Origin: Bemisia tabaci | Lineage: Eukaryota; Arthropoda; Insecta; Hemiptera; Aleyrodidae | Assembly: GCF_918797505.1 (NCBI RefSeq) | Contig: NC_092797.1 | Location: 49,822,157-49,886,156, forward strand | Direction: 5' to 3' | Length of the DNA stretch: 64,000 bases | Shown here: positions 62,465-64,000 of the stretch, in pieces | Position numbering within the stretch: the stretch's first letter is position 1 | How the letters are laid out: every line of letters begins with the position of its first letter | Position numbers and translations under genes: made by a program | The notes under the pieces: generated by a model | Database searches by the model: none | What the model was told of the DNA's origin: nothing | The model's input: the letters and a program-made list of their open reading frames with translations, nothing else

Positions 62465-62990
62465 CGGAGCACCCCTCAAAATGCCTAAAATTCAAAATGG
62501 CGCCCATAATAAGGCCTCCGGAATATCGGTATTTTCACTTGTGCATATCCTGTCATGTGAGGTATCGTTTTCCATGTAATTTTGGTCGCAGATTTCATAT
62601 TTGAAGTCAAAACAACCCCCCGGTCAAAATTGGTGCCCCCAATCCAAGATGGCGTCCAGATTTGAAAGGCAGGAGGGTGCATTTTTTAAACTTTTACGCG
62701 ATAAGGCAAGTGATATGTCATTTCCTATGTAATTTTGGTCGTAGATTTCATTACTGAAGTCAAAACAGTCCTCCGGTCAAAATTGGTGCCTCAAATCCAA
62801 GATGGTGGCCAAATTTTAAAGGCAGGAGGGTGCATTTTTTCAAATTTTTACGTGATAAGGCAAGTGATATGTCATTTCCTATGTAATTTTGGTCGTACAT
62901 TTCATTACTGAAGTCAAAAAAGCCCCCCGGTCAAAATTGGTGCCCGAAGTCTAAGATGTCGGCCAAATTTGAAAGGCAGGAGTGTGAATT
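62465..62990. repeat. ~153-bp tandem array, about three units
   Basis: CGGTCAAAATTGGTGCC recurs at about 62621, 62774 and 62928 (spacing 153-154). Each unit also has TCCAAGATGG(C/T)G-like, AAAGGCAGGAGGGTG and CCTATGTAATTTTGGTCG words. The first unit is the most diverged. Non-coding satellite-like array. Confidence 0.88.
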
Positions 62991-63616
62991 TTTATGAGAA
63001 AAATAATCACGTGAGATGACAAGAGAGGTAGGTATCAATTCATACGCATTTTTAGTCAACAAAACGAATCTAAATGAAATGTAAAAAAAATCTTTTACAC
63101 AAAAATGAAACGAGATATCAAGATGATTGCCATCATGGCTGACAAGTGAAAAATGATGAGCCACTAATAGTGAGGTGTCTTGCTGGTTACTGCACAAAAA
63201 CTCTGAACTCAATTTCAGATGCCCTAGACTCAGAGGATGAACAATTAATAAGTACCGAAAATAATTTAGAAAACTTTCAGTCGGTTTCAGTTGGTGGGTC
63301 TCTACTCCATCGAGTGCGATCGAAGCATAGGCATACTTACGAATCCATTGCACAAACCTATGTTCCATCAAATTGATGAGCAGACACCAATGTTTCTTTG
63401 CGTTTTCAAAGTGATGTTAAACGCGCAAAATCCGAGATGATAGCTGTTCTTGCATGCGTTTACTGGTTGCCATTCAACCCCTCACATCCATAAAATAGGA
63501 ACAGCAACTTTATTCTGTACGCTTTTATGTGATCCTTACCTGCAAGAATCTAAAGAAAGGTTCTTGGAACCTAATCAAAACCATGAACGGATATAAAGAG
63601 CTGGAAAGGAGTAAAT
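62991..63616. other. Unassigned sequence
   Basis: Overlapping frames on opposite strands (63146-63376 + and 62931-63371 -). The plus one reads as a plausible soluble peptide but matches no family I know. No splice evidence strong enough to call. Confidence 0.33.
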
Positions 63617-63868
63617 CGATGGTGAAACTGCTTAAATACTATTTCGATTTGCGGTGTTGCAGACTTCTTGTCATACTTCCGTTCCTTCATTAAAAAATAC
63701 TTGAGTCATTTCTTGAAAACTTTGCTTGTTTTTCACTCTCTATGTGAGGAATATTCTGTAAAAATGTCAAGCCATGATGTTGGTTTGGTCCCCTTTCAAA
63801 AAATAAAATAGGAGCGAATATTTTGAAATCCTGCAACCAAGATACGCTCTTTTGCTGTTTCACCGTCG
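63617..63868. mobile_element. CGACGGTGAAACTGC-family MITE, copy 4
   Basis: CGATGGTGAAACTGCTTAAA at the left and CTGTTTCACCGTCG at the right. Left subterminal GATTTGCGGTGTTGCAGACT then TCTTGTCATACTTCC. Right TGCAACCAAGATACGC. 252 bp; best-defined ends in the family. Confidence 0.75.
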
Positions 63869-64000
63869 AAATATTACTCCTCAATGGTAGCCAAAAAAAT
63901 GTGACTTTCGAAGACCTCCGTCATCATATATCGAAGGAAAAATTTCCAGCTTTCAAAGTCTTCATTCAATTAGAGAAATTACCCTCGATATCATCAGCAA
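63869..64000. other. Unassigned window end
   Basis: Short AT-rich stretch without features. Confidence 0.4.

Noticed and set aside
62931..63371. 146-residue minus-strand frame
   Set aside because: It begins inside the 153-bp tandem array and overlaps a plus-strand frame. No known domain.

Overview
This window reads as an insect nuclear genome, most likely hemipteran. That assignment is an inference from the non-LTR retrotransposon type and the very dense, diverse MITEs; nothing in the sequence names the species. The DNA is AT-rich with scattered GC-rich patches and long G or C homopolymer runs. No complete protein-coding gene, rRNA or functional tRNA could be supported. The only protein homology I recognise is a broken RTE-like reverse transcriptase near 11 kb. 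Most of the explained sequence is short non-autonomous transposons, many nested or in several copies. The window is probably intergenic DNA or a very large intron. Two weak exon candidates (9.35-9.57 kb and 27.62-27.68 kb) are the only hints of a host gene, and both are on the + strand.

Layout. 0-2.6 kb: fragments rich in the word GTCAGGGAATTTT, split by a PIF/Harbinger-like MITE with TAA target duplications. 2.6-5.25 kb: a CTGCCG MITE, then a 2.3-kb CACTC-terminated element with GC-rich ends and a 2-bp duplication. 5.8-10.3 kb: a dense cluster of MITEs, a possible first exon, and three copies of a CACTGG foldback, one lying exactly inside the terminal repeat of another MITE. 10.8-12.0 kb: a CAGGGTGTCTA-type element interrupted by a 5'-inverted LINE with a perfect 10-bp target duplication. 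12-31 kb: alternating MITEs and unassigned DNA. 31-36 kb: GC-rich DNA and several word-repeat elements, one holding a perfect 27-bp hairpin. 36-51 kb: more copies of the same families, one tRNA-derived SINE, and homopolymer runs. 51-56 kb: a diverged triplication, a three-deep transposon nest, and a 0.9-kb element rich in GGCTATAA. 56-64 kb: two large inverted repeats, a 24-bp minisatellite, a second copy of a 548-bp element, a second CACGG palindrome, and a roughly 153-bp tandem array.

The elements sort into a few systems by ends and target duplications. (a) Elements ending CACTG, CACTC or CACGG with 2-bp duplications, resembling EnSpm/CACTA. (b) CTGCCG-ended MITEs of about 250 bp with 4-bp duplications. 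(c) Two families of 122-bp palindromes with 4-bp duplications. (d) CAGGG-ended, hAT-like elements whose interiors are built from variants of one short word. (e) CAGTGGCGTGGCGTG-ended hAT-like MITEs rich in ATCGAT. (f) Foldbacks of unknown superfamily. None encodes a transposase here, so all would depend on enzymes supplied elsewhere in the genome.
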